NCBI GenBank assembly: GCA_902788315.1
Contig: CADAJS010000031.1
Coordinates: 1 to 34,848, forward strand
DNA from: an uncultured Bacteroidales bacterium
GTDB taxonomy: Bacteria > Bacteroidota > Bacteroidia > Bacteroidales > Bacteroidaceae
DNA length: 34,848 nt
Reading direction: 5' to 3'
This document shows, one piece after another, positions 34,592 to 34,848 of the stretch. A program made the translations under genes and the position numbers. The notes beneath the pieces were generated by a model that saw only the letters and a list, made by a program, of their open reading frames with translations, was not told the origin of the DNA and did no database searches. Position 1 is the first letter of the stretch. Each line of letters begins with the position of its first letter.

Positions 34592-34848
34592 GCCGACCAC
34601 TTTTTAATGTATTATCCGGGAGGGCGTTCCGCAGAGGAGCGCCCTCCTCGTGTTATTGGGCGCCGTCTGCAACCTTGTGCCGTAGCCCTGCCCTGAGTGG
34701 CGTTCCGCGCCCGACGTTCCTCCCCTTTTTACATTGGTATATTCCACAGGTATGTTCAAGCCACTCACTTGTTTCGAAGTATTGATGTAAACCCTATTTA
34801 TGACTAACGTAAAGTCGAGTCAACGTGAAATAAAATTAAGTTTAATCA
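34592..34848. other. Downstream of gap, no gene seen
   Basis: The 257 bases after gap contain the terminator hairpin at 34619-34647 and then mixed sequence, A/T-rich at the right end. No coding frame, promoter box or further repeat is convincing. Confidence 0.6.
34619..34647 (+). terminator. Terminator-like hairpin after gap
   Basis: GGAGGGCGTTCC (34619-34630) pairs with GGAGCGCCCTCC (34636-34647), 12 bp with one wobble and a five-base loop. The tail (TCGTGTTATT) is only partly T-rich. Confidence 0.7.

Overview
The window looks like a chromosomal segment from the order Bacteroidales, most likely Prevotellaceae or a close relative. Three things support this. Several promoters have the Bacteroidetes form: TTG, about 20 nt, then TAnnTTTG. 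The gene neighbours (htpG-clpC next to gyrA, pyrB-pyrI-glyA, nif3 plus a zinc-ribbon coiled-coil protein) are typical of the group. Two proteins carry C-terminal tails like type IX secretion signals. Placement below order level is inference. Most of the window is core genome. Accessory-looking DNA is confined to the left end and a few intergenic patches.

Layout. 1-1189: the end of a prophage-like remnant (P5-like structural protein, a 'smalltalk'-like micro-ORF, a holin-like protein) followed by hairpin-forming repeats. 1190-5766 (-): clpC-htpG, joined by an ATGA stop/start overlap. 5767-6269: divergent promoter region. 6270-11481 (+): gyrA and two exported TPR proteins with a terminator-like hairpin between them. 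11460-14181 (-): pyrB-pyrI-glyA, whose 3' end overlaps the second TPR gene by 22 bp. 14400-17546 (+): a class A penicillin-binding protein and kdsB, i.e. cell envelope synthesis. 17547-18001: repeat and hairpin DNA. 18002-22600 (+): an exported 14-repeat MORN protein, a glycogen branching enzyme and a membrane protein, bounded by a consensus promoter and a strong bidirectional terminator. 22685-24195 (-): an ABM-domain monooxygenase and a flavodoxin/cyclophilin-like lipoprotein. 24196-24775: a hairpin-rich region that probably encodes a small RNA, divergent from an AraC-type regulator (24776-25639). 25812-27579 (+): Nif3-like protein and zinc-ribbon protein. 27668-32085 (-): GH76-like glycosidase, serine hydrolase, PurF-like protein and small lipoprotein, tightly packed or overlapping. 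32179-33343 (-): mscL and aqpZ. 33425-34591 (+): a tiny lipoprotein and a frameshifted gap (GAPDH) gene.

How the genes relate. clpC/htpG handle protein quality control and gyrA DNA topology. pyrBI starts pyrimidine synthesis, and glyA supplies one-carbon units to nucleotide synthesis. The PBP and kdsB build peptidoglycan and the LPS core. mscL and aqpZ together form an osmotic-response pair.

The observations most worth a second look are: the PurF homologue that has lost its glutaminase nucleophile but keeps the PRPP site; the possible AraC-linked ~180-nt small RNA at 24468-24647; the gap gene apparently disrupted by a small internal deletion; the exported MORN protein grouped with a branching enzyme that has a histone-like tail; and the paired hairpin repeats at 921-1130.
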